From NCBI GenBank assembly GCA_019359175.1, contig JAHHHU010000021.1:17021-81020 (forward strand): 64,000 bases of DNA, in the 5' to 3' direction. Under the pieces are notes generated by a model. The model saw nothing but the letters and a program-made list of their open reading frames with translations, did no database searches and was not told where the DNA came from. A program made the position numbers and the translations under genes. The DNA comes from Phormidium tanganyikae FI6-MK23 (lineage in GTDB: Bacteria; Cyanobacteriota; Cyanobacteriia; Leptolyngbyales; Leptolyngbyaceae). Positions within the stretch are counted from its first letter, which is position 1. The number at the start of each line of letters is the position of its first letter. Below are positions 8,762-18,425 of this stretch, in pieces.

Positions 8762-10417
8762 ATGAATAGTTTAGCTGGAGTGCGGCGATTGATGATTGTG
8801 GAGCGAGATCCGGTGTTTCGATCGGGCTTGCTCAATTGTTTGAGTCGATTTCCAGAGTTTCGGGTCGTGGCGGAGGCGGAATCGATTCCGATCGCGTGGC
8901 GAAATTTGGCGGAACTGTCTCGCGATCGATTAGATGGGATTCTGATCGGGGTTGGGATTGAGTTTGCTCAACAGGTAAAAGCGCAGTATCCGACGGTGCC
9001 AATTTTGCTGATCGAGCCGCTGTCTGAATCAGACTTAGGCGCGGCGTTTCAAGCAGGAATTGAAGGGTATTGCCCAAAAGGAAGTTCGATCGCAGAATTT
9101 GTCGCGGCAATTCGGCAGATTACAACGCAGCAGAATTATTGGCGATCGGAGGTGTTGGAGCAGTTGACTGTATCGAGTCCGCGATCGCGATCGATTAGTG
9201 TGGTGAAAGTGATTCGGCAAAATTGGCGATCGTCGGGACTCGTTCAGATTGAAGCGGCACTGAATGACATTGACGCGCAACTGCGATCGACGAGTCTTTC
9301 GACATTGGATCAGATTTTTCTCACGGGAAGACGACGGGAACTCAAAGCGGCTCGATGGTTGATTCAGAACGCGATCCCATCTGAGGAGATTCAACCGAAT
9401 CCACGCGCGATCGTTCCGGTTGAATTCGCGATTACGGTTCCTGAGACTGCGGAAATTGTTCCAGAAGCGCCGCTTCCGAAAGCATGGCAAGGGGAAATTC
9501 TCGATCGCATTGCAGCAAAACTACAATCGAATCTCGATAATCTCACCAATATTCCATTAGAAATTGACGTTTTAAGGATCGAAAAGAAAAGAGAATTGTT
9601 CTTTACAATTTTGCGGCAATTAGAAGATTTGCTGGATGAATTGCGATTTTCTCAGATTCAAATCGATCAATTCGCAGCGAAACAATCGGATATTTTGCGC
9701 GACTTGTGGCAAGCGATCGTGATGCAGTTTTTCGGGCGTTATTCGATGGTGCGAGTGAAAAAACGCGATCTTGAAATCGTGTCTGCACTGCTCAAGGAAG
9801 GCGATATGGTTCAAGCTCAAATTCTGGATCAAATTCCATTTTTACGAGAGATTTTTGAGCATTTGCTATTTGAAACACCGCTGATTGTTGATCAAACGCT
9901 TTATCAAGTTGGCACGATCGAAGCTAGCGATCGCGCAATTTATCTGCTCGAAAATCTGATGATTCAGCTTGCAGATGCAGTGATTCAACCGCTACTGAAT
10001 CGATTTTCTAACTTGGAATCAATCAAACAAAGTTTTTACGATCGTCGCCTTTTATCGACTCGCGAAATCGAACGGTTTCGAAATGATTTGTCTTGGCGAT
10101 TTCGAGTAGAGCGATTTTTTACTGACCCGAAAGCGATTTTTGAAAGTCGATATCGGCTCTTTGTCTTAACCGAATACGGCATCGATCGTATTATCGTTTA
10201 TTCACCCAGAATCGAAGAACTCGAAACACTTTCTGGAGTGCAATTAGCAGTCACTCTAGCGTTAGAAACTCGCGATGCGCTTTCTCCTCGATTGAGAGGT
10301 ACGATCGCATTTCTTGGCAGTGGAATTGTCTACATTTTGACTGAAGTAATCGGGCGTGGGATTGGACTGATTGGACGTGGAATTCTCAAAGGAATTGGAA
10401 AATCAGTTCGCGGATAG
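8762..10417 (+). CDS. DUF3685 protein with receiver-like N-terminus
   Basis: A 551-residue protein from ATG 8762; a GTG at 8711 would add 17 unlikely residues. The N-terminal 120 residues resemble a response-regulator receiver: RRLMIVERDPVFRSGLLNCL, LDGILIGVG in place of the usual phospho-Asp strand, and GIEGYCPKGSS. The Asp normally phosphorylated is replaced, so it is probably a pseudo-receiver. The remainder matches the cyanobacterial DUF3685 family: long, helical, ending in a hydrophobic Gly-rich segment (FLGSGIVYILTEVIGRGIGL) that may contact membrane. Function is unknown. It follows the repeat membrane protein by 72 bases and may be co-transcribed. Confidence 0.72.
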   Translation: MNSLAGVRRLMIVERDPVFRSGLLNCLSRFPEFRVVAEAESIPIAWRNLAELSRDRLDGILIGVGIEFAQQVKAQYPTVPILLIEPLSESDLGAAFQAGIEGYCPKGSSIAEFVAAIRQITTQQNYWRSEVLEQLTVSSPRSRSISVVKVIRQNWRSSGLVQIEAALNDIDAQLRSTSLSTLDQIFLTGRRRELKAARWLIQNAIPSEEIQPNPRAIVPVEFAITVPETAEIVPEAPLPKAWQGEILDRIAAKLQSNLDNLTNIPLEIDVLRIEKKRELFFTILRQLEDLLDELRFSQIQIDQFAAKQSDILRDLWQAIVMQFFGRYSMVRVKKRDLEIVSALLKEGDMVQAQILDQIPFLREIFEHLLFETPLIVDQTLYQVGTIEASDRAIYLLENLMIQLADAVIQPLLNRFSNLESIKQSFYDRRLLSTREIERFRNDLSWRFRVERFFTDPKAIFESRYRLFVLTEYGIDRIIVYSPRIEELETLSGVQLAVTLALETRDALSPRLRGTIAFLGSGIVYILTEVIGRGIGLIGRGILKGIGKSVRG

Positions 10418-10570
10418 CACAAATCGGCTCTAAAATATCACTAGAAACGTGCGTCGATCTTGAATTTCGCGCGTGAATCTGCAACATTTTCAAATAGAGC
10501 GATTAGACTAAATCTGCAACTTCTATTTTGAATCACTCATTGAGAACCTGGCGCAACGGGAGCGCAATCT

Positions 10571-11383
10571 ATGGAAATTGTTGGTGCATTGTTTCTGATT
10601 GTTTTGGGTTACATTATTGGTTCTGTCCGCATCGTGGAGCAGGGCGATCAGGCGATCGTGCAGCGACTCGGACAATACAAGCGCATCCTTAATCCAGGAC
10701 TCAATTTTGTGATTCCACTGATGGACACGGTACTCGTCGAAACCATTCGGGAGCAACTGTTAGATATCGAGCCACAACGCGCGTTTACGAAAGACAATGT
10801 ACCGATCGAAGTCGATGCGATCGTGTCTTGGCAAATTCTTGATCTGAGAAAGGCTTACTACGCGGTAGAAGATTTGGAAGAGTCGCTGAAGCAGATTGTG
10901 ATCTCAACGTTGCGAAATGAGATTGGACAACTGACCTTAGAAGAAACCTTTTCATCTGCTAGTGGGATTAATCAAGCACTGCTGCGGCAGTTGGATAAGT
11001 CCACAGCAAACTGGGGCGTGAAGGTGATTCGTGTCGAGGTGCAAGAGTTCCAGATTTCTCAAGCTTTGCGGGAGTCCTTGGAGAAGGAGCGGGCAGCGCG
11101 AAGTGAAAAGCAAGCTGAACTGACGCGCACCCAAGGAACGGTGCAATCGATTCAGGAGTTGGCGCAGGCGCTTCAGGGACAGATGAACGCAGACGATGTG
11201 CTGCGCTATTTAGTTGCAAAGGATTACGTCACGGCGAGTATGGAACTTGGTAAGAGCGATAATTCTAAGATTGTGTTTATGGACCCGCGTGCGCTGAATG
11301 AAGCGGTGACGGATCTGATGGGTCATGCTCCAGCGATTGAACCACGCGATCGCGGAAGTATCGACGGAAACGGAGAATCGTAG
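10571..11383 (+). CDS. SPFH/Band 7 (stomatin-like, slipin) protein
   Basis: A 270-residue protein with an N-terminal membrane anchor (VGALFLIVLGYIIGSVRI) followed by a PHB/Band 7 domain: VEQGDQAIVQRLGQYKRILN, then LNFVIPLMDTV, then VDAIVSWQI. A coiled-coil region with ESLEKERAARSEKQAEL follows. Stomatin-type proteins oligomerise in membranes and organise protease or channel complexes. It resembles Slr1128 of Synechocystis. No NfeD or FtsH partner is adjacent. Confidence 0.85.
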   Translation: MEIVGALFLIVLGYIIGSVRIVEQGDQAIVQRLGQYKRILNPGLNFVIPLMDTVLVETIREQLLDIEPQRAFTKDNVPIEVDAIVSWQILDLRKAYYAVEDLEESLKQIVISTLRNEIGQLTLEETFSSASGINQALLRQLDKSTANWGVKVIRVEVQEFQISQALRESLEKERAARSEKQAELTRTQGTVQSIQELAQALQGQMNADDVLRYLVAKDYVTASMELGKSDNSKIVFMDPRALNEAVTDLMGHAPAIEPRDRGSIDGNGES

Positions 11384-11420
11384 ATCGACGCAATTTAAGT
11401 TTCAGGTTTGGTGATTGCCC

Positions 11421-12218
11421 ATGACTCAACAACTTCTCAACAATGAAGAGATCGTCTCTGAGCTTGACATCAGCCATTTGACGATCGAGGACGATACACC
11501 CGTGGATAACTTTCAATCTGAAGAGCAACAACGGCTCCTAGTCGAACCGCTTTATAGTTCTAAGGCTCTGCCTGTCCCCTTTCTAGCCGCTGCTAACGTC
11601 GGGCTGTTCTACAAACTTAAAGGCGATCCGATCGTGCCCGATGCGCTGCTGAGTTTAGAAGTCCAGCGCCCCAACGACTTTTCTGAAAAGCGCAATCGCT
11701 CCTACTTTGTGTGGGAGTTTGGCAAAGTGCCAGAAGTCTGTATCGAAATTGTGTCGAATCAAGAAGGCGATGAGGTGATTCTCAGTCAAAAATCGCTTCA
11801 AAAAGGCAAGACGACGGCGAAGAAAGAGATTTACGCTCAGATCGGGGTGCGATACTACGTGGTCTTCGATCCGCTCGAACAGATTCAAGCGCCAGAAGAA
11901 ATGAATCGGGCGTTGTTGCGGGTGTGGTCAATTTCTGGCGAAGGCTACAGGGAGGTGACACCACCGGAAGGAATTCGCGAAGTAGGGCAATCCGTTTGGC
12001 TAAATGGAGTTGGAATTGGTTTGACCCTATGGGAAGGGCAATTTGAAGACGAAGGGATGCGGTTGTGGTTGCGCTGGTGCAATCGTAACGGGCAGGTCAT
12101 TCTCACTGGCGCAGAAGGCAAAGAAATAGAACGCCAAGGTAGAGAAATGGAACGCCAACGAGCGGAGCGACTTGCCGATCGACTCCGAGCGCTGGGCATC
12201 GATCCGAATGAGGTTTGA
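11421..12218 (+). CDS. Uma2 family (DUF820) putative restriction-endonuclease-like protein
   Basis: A 265-residue member of the Uma2/DUF820 family, greatly expanded in cyanobacteria and built on a PD-(D/E)XK-like fold. Visible core elements are IVPDALLSLE, VPEVCIEIVSNQEGDE and KKEIYAQIGVRYYVVFDP; the E-x-V and K-x-x-x-Y are family hallmarks. The C-terminal 40 residues are a charged helix (EIERQGREMERQRAERLADR), also common in the family. Nuclease activity is not established. ATG 11421 is preferred over the TTG two codons upstream. Confidence 0.85.
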   Translation: MTQQLLNNEEIVSELDISHLTIEDDTPVDNFQSEEQQRLLVEPLYSSKALPVPFLAAANVGLFYKLKGDPIVPDALLSLEVQRPNDFSEKRNRSYFVWEFGKVPEVCIEIVSNQEGDEVILSQKSLQKGKTTAKKEIYAQIGVRYYVVFDPLEQIQAPEEMNRALLRVWSISGEGYREVTPPEGIREVGQSVWLNGVGIGLTLWEGQFEDEGMRLWLRWCNRNGQVILTGAEGKEIERQGREMERQRAERLADRLRALGIDPNEV

Positions 12219-12222
12219 TAGT

Positions 12223-13053
12223 TTATCTCCAAATTGCATCAGCCACCCGACAAGCATCGTGCATCGCTGCGACATCATGCACTCGAACGATATCGGCTCC
12301 ATTAACGATCGCACTCACACAAGCGGCAGCCGTTCCCCAAACTCGCTTCTTTGGATCGGGCTGATCGAGAATATGCCCGATGAAGCCTTTTCGCGAGGCT
12401 CCGACTAAGATGGGACAGTTCAAAGATTGAAAGGCTTGTAATCGTCGTAAGATTTCTAAGTTTTGAGCGTATTTTTTTGCAAATCCGATTCCTGGATCGA
12501 TCATGATTTGCTTGATTCCATGTGCGATCGCGCTTTCAATTCGTTCTTGCAAGAAATCACAAATCTCTTGAATCAGATCTTGATACTCAGTTAAAGACTG
12601 CATTGTTTTCGGTGTTCCTCTCATGTGCATCAGAATAATTGGAACGCCTAATTTTTTAACCGTTGAGAGCATTTCTGAATCGAAAACTGCACCAGAAATA
12701 TCATTGATGATATCGGCTCCGGCAGCGATCGCTTCTCTTGCAACCTGCGATCGAGTTGTATCGACTGAAATTGGAATCTGAACATCCTGTCGAATGGCTT
12801 CGATTACAGGAATCACTCGATCGAGTTCTTCTTGCAATGAGACTTCATCCGCATTTGGGCGCGTGGATTGTCCGCCGATGTCAAGAATATCTGCACCGTC
12901 TTCGATCATTTGATTGGCTTGAGCGATCGCGCTTTCCAATGAGTTGAACTGTCCGCCATCGCTAAAACTATCGGGCGTGACGTTCAAAACGCCCATGATG
13001 TAGGTTTTCTGTCCCCAATTGAAAGTGGTGCGCGGTAGTTCCCAGGCTTGCAT
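12223..13053 (-). CDS. folP: Dihydropteroate synthase
   Basis: A 276-residue TIM-barrel enzyme joining 6-hydroxymethyl-dihydropterin diphosphate and p-aminobenzoate to make dihydropteroate in folate synthesis. Signature motifs are complete: MGVLNVTPDSFSDGG, DILDIGGQSTRPNA, NDISG, IILMHMRGTPKTM, IDPGIGFAK and GASRKGFIG. It has the usual length for the family. It stops 4 bases from the convergent Uma2 gene. No other folate gene is adjacent. Confidence 0.95.
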   Translation of the reverse strand: MQAWELPRTTFNWGQKTYIMGVLNVTPDSFSDGGQFNSLESAIAQANQMIEDGADILDIGGQSTRPNADEVSLQEELDRVIPVIEAIRQDVQIPISVDTTRSQVAREAIAAGADIINDISGAVFDSEMLSTVKKLGVPIILMHMRGTPKTMQSLTEYQDLIQEICDFLQERIESAIAHGIKQIMIDPGIGFAKKYAQNLEILRRLQAFQSLNCPILVGASRKGFIGHILDQPDPKKRVWGTAAACVSAIVNGADIVRVHDVAAMHDACRVADAIWR

Positions 13054-13183
13054 TACTAATCCATTGAATCACTACTATTGATTATCCCCGTCTTTCGGTA
13101 GAGATCAGATCCCGCACTGAGAAAGACGCAAAGATCTCGCGATCGTCAAATGATAGTCACAGTACGTTATGGAGTAATTTCCT

Positions 13184-13483
13184 ATGTTGTCGAATCTCCC
13201 TATGTTGTCGAATCTGTTGGGCGCTGCGTTTCAATTGCCCCCTTCTGGAAATCTATGGAACTGGCAAGGTACACCGTTTATCGTGGGGGCTTGCTTGTTG
13301 GTGTTGTTGATTGGTTCACGCACAATCAAATATCCCCATACGGGTGCAAGAATGCCGCTGCCTTTTTCTAAATCGCTGTTCAACAATATCAGCGTTGGAG
13401 CATTTTTGGCTTGCATGAGCTTCGGTCACATTCTGGGCTTTTTGCTGACGCTGGGATTTGCGAATACTGCATTGCGAGGATGA
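13184..13483 (+). CDS. psaK: Photosystem I subunit PsaK (divergent)
   Basis: A 99-residue protein with two hydrophobic segments (near 30-46 and 72-92). The PsaK hallmarks are SRTIKYP in the loop region and the second-helix FGHILGFLLTLGFANTALRG. PsaK is a peripheral two-helix subunit that helps bind IsiA or antenna to photosystem I. The N-terminal half differs from the main PsaK1 type, so this may be a PsaK2-like or alternative paralogue. A GGAG at 13171-13174 sits 9 bases before ATG 13184. The start region is a tandem duplication: a second ATGTTGTCGAATCT begins at 13202, giving an alternative in-frame start. Confidence 0.8.
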   Translation: MLSNLPMLSNLLGAAFQLPPSGNLWNWQGTPFIVGACLLVLLIGSRTIKYPHTGARMPLPFSKSLFNNISVGAFLACMSFGHILGFLLTLGFANTALRG

Positions 13484-13513
13484 ACCGAATAAAGGTTCTT
13501 TATTGACTAACGC

Positions 13514-13554
13514 ACTTGAGTGATTGACCCTCTGAGCCACTCGATCACTCAAGT
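13514..13554. terminator. Hairpin between psaK and the hybrid kinase
   Basis: ACTTGAGTGATTGA (13514-13527) pairs with TCGATCACTCAAGT (13541-13554), with one G-T wobble. It lies between the convergent stops of psaK and the kinase. The T-run is weak (TCAGTTT), so this is a moderate terminator candidate. Confidence 0.6.
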
Positions 13555-13570
13555 TCAGTTTAATAAGCAT

Positions 13571-16500
13571 TTACGATTCAGGCTTCAGCAGTGACACGAT
13601 TGTATTAATCAATTGATCCGGATCAACAGGTTTCGCTAAATGTCGCTGAAATCCTGCGGCTAGGATTTGACGCTGATTCACTTCTCCAGCATAAGCAGTC
13701 AACGCGATTGCAGGAATCTGACTCTGTTGCCGAATTTGCTGAATCAGTTGATAGCCATCCAGATCCGGCATAGCAATATCACTTACCAACAGATCTGGTG
13801 CAAACTCAGATAGTTTCATTAGGGCTGATTTTGCAGACTGAGCGCTTTGTACGATCGCGCCTGCTGTCTCAAGCAAGAACACCAAAAAATCGAGGTTGTC
13901 CGTTTCGTCATCGATCGCGAGAATTTTAACTCCAGCAAGATCCTGCTTTGATTGAGGTTGGTCTAAAGGAGCATCGATCGGCGCTTGGGAAAGTGCGATC
14001 GGCAATCTCACTGTAAACGTCGCACCTTGATTTTCACCGAAGCTTTCAGCCGCAATCGTGCCGCCGTGTAGCTCGACTAAATGACGTGCGATCGCAAGCC
14101 CCAAACCCAATCCGCCAAACTGCCGAGTCGTCGAAGAATCAGCTTGATGAAACCGCTCGAAGATATACGGCAAAACTTCCGATCGAATGCCTTTTCCTGA
14201 ATCGCGGATTTGAACTTGCGCTTCAGTTCCAACTTGCGATAACGTCACTTCAACTTGTCCCGAGATCGGCGTGAACTTCACTGCATTCGAGAGCAAATTC
14301 CAAAAGACTTGCTGTAATCGATTCGCATCACCTCGAACTGAGCCAACCGTTGAATCGAGATGCAGAACAAGGTCGATCGCTTTCGATTCTGCGGCTAATT
14401 GAACGGTTTCTAACGAAGCTTTCACCGTTTCTGCAAGATTGACTAAATCCGTATTTAGCGTAAGCTTGCCTTGGAGAATTCGAGAGACATCGAGTAAATC
14501 TTCGATCAGTTGAGCTTGCAAATAAGCATTGCGCTCGATTGTTTTTAATGCTTGCGGAACTTTGGTTGGGGGGCATTTCTCCGCTCTCAACATTCCCACC
14601 CAACCTAGAATCGGATTCAGCGGCGTTCTAAGCTCGTGAGAGAGAACGGCGAGAAATTCATCTTTGATCCGATTTGCTTGTTCGGCTTGTTCGCGCAAGA
14701 GCTTTTCTCGATCGAGCAATTGCTGTCGTTCTGCTTCACTCTGTTTCACCTCGGTCACATCTAACAACGTTCCGACCCAGCGCAGCGGTGTACCATCCGG
14801 TGCAAGAAAAACTTTGCCGCGCGACGAAACCCAGCGTTCAACCCCGTCGGATTGGCTAATAATGCGATACTCAATCACTTGATCGCCTTCGTTTTGTCGA
14901 TCAAGGACTGCCTGTACTGCTTGATTGACGCGATCGCGATCTTCGGGGTGCATTCCTCGTTCTATGGTTTCGTAAGTAATTTCGGCATCGATCGGCACAC
15001 CAAACATCGCTTTGCAAGCATCATTCCAAATAAGTCGGCTTGTGATCAAATTAAAGTCCCAAGTGCCGAGTTCCGCAGACTCGATCGCCAATCGTAAGCG
15101 CTCTTCAGTTTCTTCTAGTTCCGCTTCGATTTGTTTACGCTCGGTAATGTCAGAGAGTGCGCCTGGAAAAGAAAAGGGCGTTCCTTCGGTATCGTATTCT
15201 ACTCGTCCGCGTGCTGCCACCCAGCGTTCTGCTCCCTTCGCAGGCTGCACTCTGTACTCTGCAAAATAGTCTTCGCCCGTCTCGATCGCTTTCTGAATTG
15301 CGACTGTCACTGATTCACGATCCTCTGGATAAATCGCATTCAAAAAGAACTCGATCGGTAAACCTCGCAGTGCTGCTTCTGGATCGACTCCAAATAAATT
15401 TGCAAACGCAGCATCGGTCGAAACGAGATTATCCTGAATTCGCCAGCGCCAAGTATGAATAGAGCCAGCCGTTAAAGCGGAAGCAAGTAACGAGTCGGCT
15501 TCTCTCAGATTGGCTTCGGTTTGCTTGGGTTGCGTGAGATCGATCGCAAAAAAGAAGCCACTCCGAGCATTCCGACCAAACGTACCACCGCTAATCAGAA
15601 TGGGGATACGCTGCCCATCTTTGTGAAAATATTCTTTCTCATAGGAAGCGCAGTAGCCTTGAGTTGCTGTTTCTTGCAACGCTTGGATATCACGTTCTGC
15701 CCACTCGATCGGGGTTAGCGCTTTCCAGCTAATTTGTCCTGATTCAAGCTCTGAGCGCGTATAGCCAATCAAATCGAGCAGCGCATCATTCGCGTTAATT
15801 AATCCGCCTGCTTCTGTCCAAATGCCGATCGGAATCATGTTGCACTCAAACAAGCTGCGAAACCGAGCTTCACTCTCGCGCAATGCCTGTTCTGTCTGCT
15901 TGCGTTCAGTAATATCGGTGATAAAGATCGAAGCGCCCGTTTCAGAAGGGTAAATCCGATTGAGATACCACCGATTCCAACTCTCATAAAAGAACTCAAA
16001 TTCGATCGTGCGTTGTTCCTTAATCGCTCGCTGATATTCAAGCTCGATCGGGCTACCGATCAAATCTGGAAACACATCCCAAATCCGATTCCCGATTAAT
16101 TCTGCTTCTGATTGCCTTAATAATTCCGTTGCCATTTGATTGACATAGGTATAGCGCCACTCGCGATCGAAAACTGCAAACGCATCCGTAATACTTTGGA
16201 TTACCGTTTCCGCTTGGGCTTTTGCGGCTTCGGCTTCTTCACGAAGAAAGCGTTCTCGATCGGTTGCTTCCTGTTGTGCTTTCTCGTTTAACTTTTCTTG
16301 TGTAATGTCGCGCACTTCGATCACAGTCCCGATCGTGCGTCCTGCCTCTCGAATCGGACTCGCTGTATACGCCACGGGATAAAAGTGTCCATCTCGATGC
16401 ACGAACACTTCTTCGCCTTGCTCTTGATTGTTTTGCGGAAACACTTGATCGATCGGACATTCACACAGCGGATAGGGACGACCATCTGGGCGAGTGTGAT

Positions 16501-16690
16501 GAATCACATCATGTAGAGCCTGCCCTTCAACTTCCGACAGCAAATATCCAGTTAGCTGTTCTGCCGCAGGATTCATGTAGACACAGTGCTGATATTCATC
16601 CATGACAAACAGCGCCAATGTTGCATTGTTGCAAACCGCTTCCAAGTACTGTTTGTAATATTGAGGATCTGTCAAAGCCTGTGGAGTCAT
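13571..16690 (-). CDS. Hybrid sensor histidine kinase with five PAS domains and a C-terminal receiver
   Basis: A 1039-residue soluble kinase. Five PAS/PAC modules occupy about residues 10-660; each ends in a PAC-type phrase such as VIEVRDITQEK, IFITDITERKQ or LSDITERKQIE. HisKA follows with FLAVLSHELRTPLNPILGW (His near 684). HATPase_c has VFWNLLSNAVKFTP, IRDSGKGI and GGLGLGLAI. The receiver starts near 920 (VKILAIDDE) and its phospho-Asp is in SDIAMPDLDG near 969. The missing TM helices imply cytosolic sensing, probably of light, redox or ligands through PAS cofactors. The upstream GT4 gene is in the same direction, 79 bases away. No separate response regulator is adjacent. Confidence 0.92.
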   Translation of the reverse strand: MTPQALTDPQYYKQYLEAVCNNATLALFVMDEYQHCVYMNPAAEQLTGYLLSEVEGQALHDVIHHTRPDGRPYPLCECPIDQVFPQNNQEQGEEVFVHRDGHFYPVAYTASPIREAGRTIGTVIEVRDITQEKLNEKAQQEATDRERFLREEAEAAKAQAETVIQSITDAFAVFDREWRYTYVNQMATELLRQSEAELIGNRIWDVFPDLIGSPIELEYQRAIKEQRTIEFEFFYESWNRWYLNRIYPSETGASIFITDITERKQTEQALRESEARFRSLFECNMIPIGIWTEAGGLINANDALLDLIGYTRSELESGQISWKALTPIEWAERDIQALQETATQGYCASYEKEYFHKDGQRIPILISGGTFGRNARSGFFFAIDLTQPKQTEANLREADSLLASALTAGSIHTWRWRIQDNLVSTDAAFANLFGVDPEAALRGLPIEFFLNAIYPEDRESVTVAIQKAIETGEDYFAEYRVQPAKGAERWVAARGRVEYDTEGTPFSFPGALSDITERKQIEAELEETEERLRLAIESAELGTWDFNLITSRLIWNDACKAMFGVPIDAEITYETIERGMHPEDRDRVNQAVQAVLDRQNEGDQVIEYRIISQSDGVERWVSSRGKVFLAPDGTPLRWVGTLLDVTEVKQSEAERQQLLDREKLLREQAEQANRIKDEFLAVLSHELRTPLNPILGWVGMLRAEKCPPTKVPQALKTIERNAYLQAQLIEDLLDVSRILQGKLTLNTDLVNLAETVKASLETVQLAAESKAIDLVLHLDSTVGSVRGDANRLQQVFWNLLSNAVKFTPISGQVEVTLSQVGTEAQVQIRDSGKGIRSEVLPYIFERFHQADSSTTRQFGGLGLGLAIARHLVELHGGTIAAESFGENQGATFTVRLPIALSQAPIDAPLDQPQSKQDLAGVKILAIDDETDNLDFLVFLLETAGAIVQSAQSAKSALMKLSEFAPDLLVSDIAMPDLDGYQLIQQIRQQSQIPAIALTAYAGEVNQRQILAAGFQRHLAKPVDPDQLINTIVSLLKPES

Positions 16691-16769
16691 GAAGAGCGGA
16701 AGTCCATCTTGGAATAGAATTCATCATAAGGTAGACGATCGTGAATCTCTGTGTACCGATCGAAAGAAC

Positions 16770-17990
16770 TTACCTCAAAAGAGTGTTGTACAGTTCAAGA
16801 TATCGCTGTGCCTGAATTTCCAAGCGATACTCGGAAAGCGCGATCGCTCTACACTGTTGCCTCATCTGCTGCCGGAGTTCTTCATCTTCCAGCAGCATTA
16901 CAATGCCTTGAGCCAAATCATTGATATCTTCTGGTTTCGCCAAATATCCCGTCACACCAGGACGCACCAGATCAGACACTCCCCCAACATCACAAGAAAC
17001 TATCGGTGTTCCACAAGCTAGACTTTCTTGAAGCACGAGCGGTAAGTTGTCCGCACGAGTCGGAAACACAAACAAATCAGCGGCAGAATATGCGATCGCT
17101 TTCAATTCTTCCTCTCGCACATATCCAAGCACGATCGCTTCAATTCCCGCTTGTTGTGCGATCGAACTTTCTCCATCTCCCAGCATCAATAGAACTATCT
17201 CACCTTTCAGCGATTCTGGTAACTGTTGCAGTGCAGCTAACAATAAATCGCCGCCTTTGCGCCATTCCTGAAGATGCGTTGCCACAAACAACAATACTTT
17301 CTTCCCTTTCGGAATGTTCAATCGATCGCGGCATTGTTCAGGATCAAGCGGTTGGTACAATTCCACATCAATCCCATAAGGAATGTGATGCACATCAAAC
17401 GATTGAAACAATCGGCTTTCTCGTGCAACTGTTGCAAGCCATCGACTCGGAGCCACGATCGATAAATTCGCGCGTTGATATGTCCATTTTTTGAGCTTCC
17501 ATTCCCAGCGACTACTATCCCGTTTCATCGGTGGGAAGATCTCTAAGTCTGGACAATGACCGCAACCCATCTTCCAGCGATCGCAATCATAGCTAAAAGA
17601 GCAATGTCCAGTGAGCGACCACATATCATGCAGGGTTAGAACCGCAGGCCTATTCTGTGTTAAATGTGCGATCGCAAGATAGTTAAAATACCCGTCATGT
17701 AAGTTATGAAAGTTGATTACATCCGCAGATTGATAGAACGGATGCTGTTTAAGCTTGAATGTTGAAAGTAAGTGAATTTGAGCGAATCCGAGTGGATCAG
17801 TGAAACGCTGAATTCGCTTTTCTGTGCGGGATGCGGGAGCAATTAAATTCACTCGATCGCTCTCAGTTTCTTTGCGTGCGACTAGTGATCGAGAATCAAT
17901 TCTTTGCTGCAATAGTCCCTGATGTAGCCGATAGGCTGCAATTGCTGCCCCACCTGCTGTATCTGATTGATTGATATGGAGAACTCGCAT
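16770..17990 (-). CDS. Glycosyltransferase family 4
   Basis: A 406-residue GT-B fold enzyme. The N-terminal acceptor domain begins MRVLHINQSDTAGGAAIAAY; the C-terminal nucleotide-sugar domain has VLLFVATHLQEWRKGG and the GT4 motif FVFPTRADNLPLVLQESLAC (E-x7-E). The NFHNLHDGYFNY and SLTGHCSFSYDCDRWKMGCG regions are typical of WcaL-like polysaccharide glycosyltransferases. It probably acts in exopolysaccharide or lipid-linked glycan synthesis; the sugar is not predictable. It is isolated from any polysaccharide cluster. Confidence 0.88.
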   Translation of the reverse strand: MRVLHINQSDTAGGAAIAAYRLHQGLLQQRIDSRSLVARKETESDRVNLIAPASRTEKRIQRFTDPLGFAQIHLLSTFKLKQHPFYQSADVINFHNLHDGYFNYLAIAHLTQNRPAVLTLHDMWSLTGHCSFSYDCDRWKMGCGHCPDLEIFPPMKRDSSRWEWKLKKWTYQRANLSIVAPSRWLATVARESRLFQSFDVHHIPYGIDVELYQPLDPEQCRDRLNIPKGKKVLLFVATHLQEWRKGGDLLLAALQQLPESLKGEIVLLMLGDGESSIAQQAGIEAIVLGYVREEELKAIAYSAADLFVFPTRADNLPLVLQESLACGTPIVSCDVGGVSDLVRPGVTGYLAKPEDINDLAQGIVMLLEDEELRQQMRQQCRAIALSEYRLEIQAQRYLELYNTLLR

Positions 17991-18020
17991 GACCCAGTAT
18001 CACACCTTCCTAACGGTAAT

Positions 18021-18425
18021 CTAGAGTTGCCGCCAGTTCTCAATTTGCAAGCCAGGAATTCGAGTAAACTCTCGCTCGTTTGCCGTGACCATCACAAGCT
18101 GATGCCGAAAGGCAATGGCTCCAATCAAAACATCGTAAGCACCGATCTGCTGACCTTGAGATTTAAGAAGGCAGCGAATCTGCCCCGCTTGCTCAGCATC
18201 TGGCACATCGAAGGGAAGTAGCGAAACCGAACTCAGAAAGCTAGAAATAACAGGTTCAATTTTTTGGGCACGCTGGGGATTGAGTTGTAAGCCGTAGCGT
18301 AATTCCATTACAGTAATTGCAGAAACAGCAATCTCAGCGGGTGGCGTTTGCCGAATTCGAGATTGGGTATTGGGTTCACCTTTGATAAAGTCACTAATCA
18401 CGCAGGTATCGAGCAGGTAACGCAT
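18021..18425 (-). CDS. vapC: Type II toxin, VapC-like PIN-domain ribonuclease
   Basis: A 134-residue PIN domain. Acidic catalytic positions are visible: D6 (YLLDTCVISDFI), E41 (AITVMELRYGL) and D98 (IGAYDVLIGA), with the C-terminal TANEREFTRI. VapC toxins cleave tRNA or rRNA when released from the antitoxin. The start overlaps the antitoxin stop by one base (TAATG), the usual translational coupling. It ends the minus-strand run that includes the large NACHT gene. Confidence 0.9.
   Translation of the reverse strand: MRYLLDTCVISDFIKGEPNTQSRIRQTPPAEIAVSAITVMELRYGLQLNPQRAQKIEPVISSFLSSVSLLPFDVPDAEQAGQIRCLLKSQGQQIGAYDVLIGAIAFRHQLVMVTANEREFTRIPGLQIENWRQL

Noticed and set aside
11421..12218. Uma2 protein as a mobile-element or homing nuclease
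   Set aside because: The family is abundant and stable in cyanobacterial chromosomes, and there are no element ends around it.
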